Program-made: the position numbers and the translations under genes
Source: Chitinispirillaceae bacterium
Lineage (GTDB): Bacteria; Fibrobacterota; Chitinivibrionia; Chitinivibrionales; Chitinispirillaceae
Direction: 5' to 3'
NCBI GenBank assembly: GCA_016929415.1
Contig: JAFGIW010000089.1
Span: 1-64,000 of the forward strand
DNA length: 64,000 bases
Shown here: positions 62,632 through 64,000 of the stretch, in pieces
Layout of the letters: every line of letters begins with the position of its first letter
Numbering within the stretch: the stretch's first letter is position 1
The notes under the pieces: generated by a model
What the model was told of the DNA's origin: nothing
Seen by the model: only the letters and a program-made list of their open reading frames with translations
Databases searched by the model: none

Positions 62632-64000
62632 TTATTTCAGCAACCATAATAAAATAACCAGACCAAGAATGTACCACGAAATATAATGTCTCAACACACC
62701 GGTATGGAACAATTGGAATATTTTCGAAATGCCGAACGAAACATGAGTTCCCACCTCATAGATATCGAAAAGTTTCATCTCCGCCATCGCATAAGCCTGT
62801 TTAAACGGCGACATTTCTCTGATTGTCTGATAAAAATCGACACCCGTTACCTCCACATCACGGGCCGCACCCTTATTGGTATTCGAAATATAGACCTCTT
62901 CGAGGTATTCACCGCCGATATAGGTACGGCATACCCGCGGTTTTTTAGCGGTTCCGATAAGATACAACAGAAAACCGCCGAAAGATGCGGCAAGGAGCAT
63001 TATTGTCGCCGGACCGACAAACCATTTGCCGGTAAAGGAGACCGGGGCATTGACTGCGGGAAGAATAAACCGATTGAGCGGAATCATGTAGCGCACTCCG
63101 AATGCAACGCACATTACTGCAAGAAAAGCCATCGGCAACCACATGCTGAATCCGACTTCACGTGGTTTTGCCGCCAAGACTTCGGGAGAAGGCTGCCTGA
63201 AGAACGATGCATGAAGCAGTTTGGCAAAGCTGGCCAGTGTAAGGGCAGAACCGACCATGGCAGCAGTCAACCAGATGATCCACAGCACGCCGCCACCCCT
63301 GCCGCTTTCGATAATTCCCTGGTAAATCATCCATTTCGACGCGAATCCGTTAAGGGGCGGAATCCCGGAAATTGACATTGAAGCAACGATGCAGGAAAAA
63401 AGAGTCATCGGCATAGTCTTTGCCAGACCTCCTAATTTATCAAGATCCGACGTGCCGGTTTGTTTCTCGATTGATCCGGCGCAAAGAAACAGGCACGATT
63501 TGTACATTGCATGGTTTAACATGTGAAACAGAGCACCGGCCAGACCCAGAGGCGTACCGGTACTTATCCCCAATACCATGTATCCTACCTGGCTTACCGC
63601 ATGATAGGAGAGCAGCCGCTTTAAATCGTGTTGTACCAGCGCCATCATTACTGCACAGATGATTGTTACCACGCCTATAAAAGCGAGTGTAGTATTTATC
63701 GCAACGTTCATCGCAAACAGAGTCGTGGTGCGGTACAGAAAATAAATCCCGAGCAGTTTATCGAGCGATGCGGGAAGGAAAGCCGCCACCGAGGCGGGTG
63801 CTTTTTCACCGCAATCCGGTACCCATGAGTGAAAAGGCATTGCGCCTGCTTTTGCAAACGCTGCAATAGCAAGACAGAAAAACGCTATATAGGAGAGTGG
63901 CCCGCTGAATTCCACCGGTGCTCCCTGCATTTGAGTGGTATGCCGGAGTACCCCTAAAAGCGCTATCCCTAAAATAAGAATACTGTCGGATCCTCCAATA
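62632..64000 (-). CDS. NuoL/MrpA-MrpD-like antiporter subunit, cut by window edge
   Basis: The frame is open to base 64000, beyond the Met at 63930. It has AAFAKAGAMPFHSWVPDCGEKAPAS (pump Lys), HAVSQVGY and LNHAMYKSCLFL. The C-terminal half (after about residue 330 of the visible part) carries the GEYLEEV..GVDFYQTI extension and a last helix, like group 4 hydrogenase antiporter subunits. The N-terminus is missing, so length and assignment to MrpA- or MrpD-type are open. Confidence 0.9.
   Translation of the reverse strand, partial: IGGSDSILILGIALLGVLRHTTQMQGAPVEFSGPLSYIAFFCLAIAAFAKAGAMPFHSWVPDCGEKAPASVAAFLPASLDKLLGIYFLYRTTTLFAMNVAINTTLAFIGVVTIICAVMMALVQHDLKRLLSYHAVSQVGYMVLGISTGTPLGLAGALFHMLNHAMYKSCLFLCAGSIEKQTGTSDLDKLGGLAKTMPMTLFSCIVASMSISGIPPLNGFASKWMIYQGIIESGRGGGVLWIIWLTAAMVGSALTLASFAKLLHASFFRQPSPEVLAAKPREVGFSMWLPMAFLAVMCVAFGVRYMIPLNRFILPAVNAPVSFTGKWFVGPATIMLLAASFGGFLLYLIGTAKKPRVCRTYIGGEYLEEVYISNTNKGAARDVEVTGVDFYQTIREMSPFKQAYAMAEMKLFDIYEVGTHVSFGISKIFQLFHTGVLRHYISWYILGLVILLWLLK

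Overview
The window comes from a Gram-negative, probably anaerobic bacterium. Evidence for an outer membrane: a patatin/Omp85 barrel protein, several lipoproteins and a secreted protein whose tail resembles type IX secretion (Por) sorting domains. Evidence for anaerobic life: a group-4 type [NiFe]-hydrogenase/Mrp gene cluster and hydrogenase maturation genes. The density of PAS/hybrid histidine kinases and the Por-like tail suggest the FCB group (for example Fibrobacterota/Chitinispirillia relatives). This placement is inference; no rRNA gene is present. UGA is a normal stop codon here. No tRNA, rRNA, IS element or CRISPR array was recognised.

Layout. 1-1.3 kb (minus): edge-cut family 2 glycosyltransferase, thioredoxin, small exported protein. 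1.6-5.2 kb (plus): two tandem asparagine-synthetase-type genes, the second without the usual Cys2 nucleophile. 5.2-17.3 kb (minus): a signalling island. A 1177-residue protein joins a MEDS sensor, PAS, a degenerate histidine kinase, two receivers and a sigma-54 AAA+/Fis activator. Downstream lie a near-perfect -24/-12 promoter, a stand-alone receiver, a hybrid kinase interrupted by one in-frame TGA, a diguanylate cyclase, a PAS protein and a large hybrid kinase.

18-30 kb: tail-anchored Ser/Thr kinase, LytM-type peptidase, coiled-coil protein, family B DNA polymerase, membrane hybrid kinase, a solute-binding lipoprotein with a dCache kinase, and 4-alpha-glucanotransferase. 30-35 kb: secreted protein with Por-like tail, a 16-unit 20-bp minisatellite, and an acyl-CoA synthetase/ACP/acyltransferase fusion. 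35-45.6 kb: another membrane hybrid kinase, a DUF4139 protein, a ComEC-like metallo-beta-lactamase lipoprotein, a putative outer-membrane protein, a type Vd patatin autotransporter, a HAMP-HisKA protein with no ATPase domain, and a TPR lipoprotein.

45.6-53.2 kb (plus): metabolic run proB, proA, PLD-like, hisI, alr, rseC-like, TPR, queH. 53.3-56 kb (minus): a partner-switching module (two STAS proteins plus a protein joining an RsbW-like ATPase to a cNMP domain) and a cytochrome b5-like protein. 56-64 kb (minus): CBS and ferritin-like proteins, HypA, a HycI-type protease, a two-cluster ferredoxin subunit, then Mrp/Mbh antiporter subunits to the window edge. Hydrogenase catalytic subunits are not in the window; they may lie beyond base 64000.
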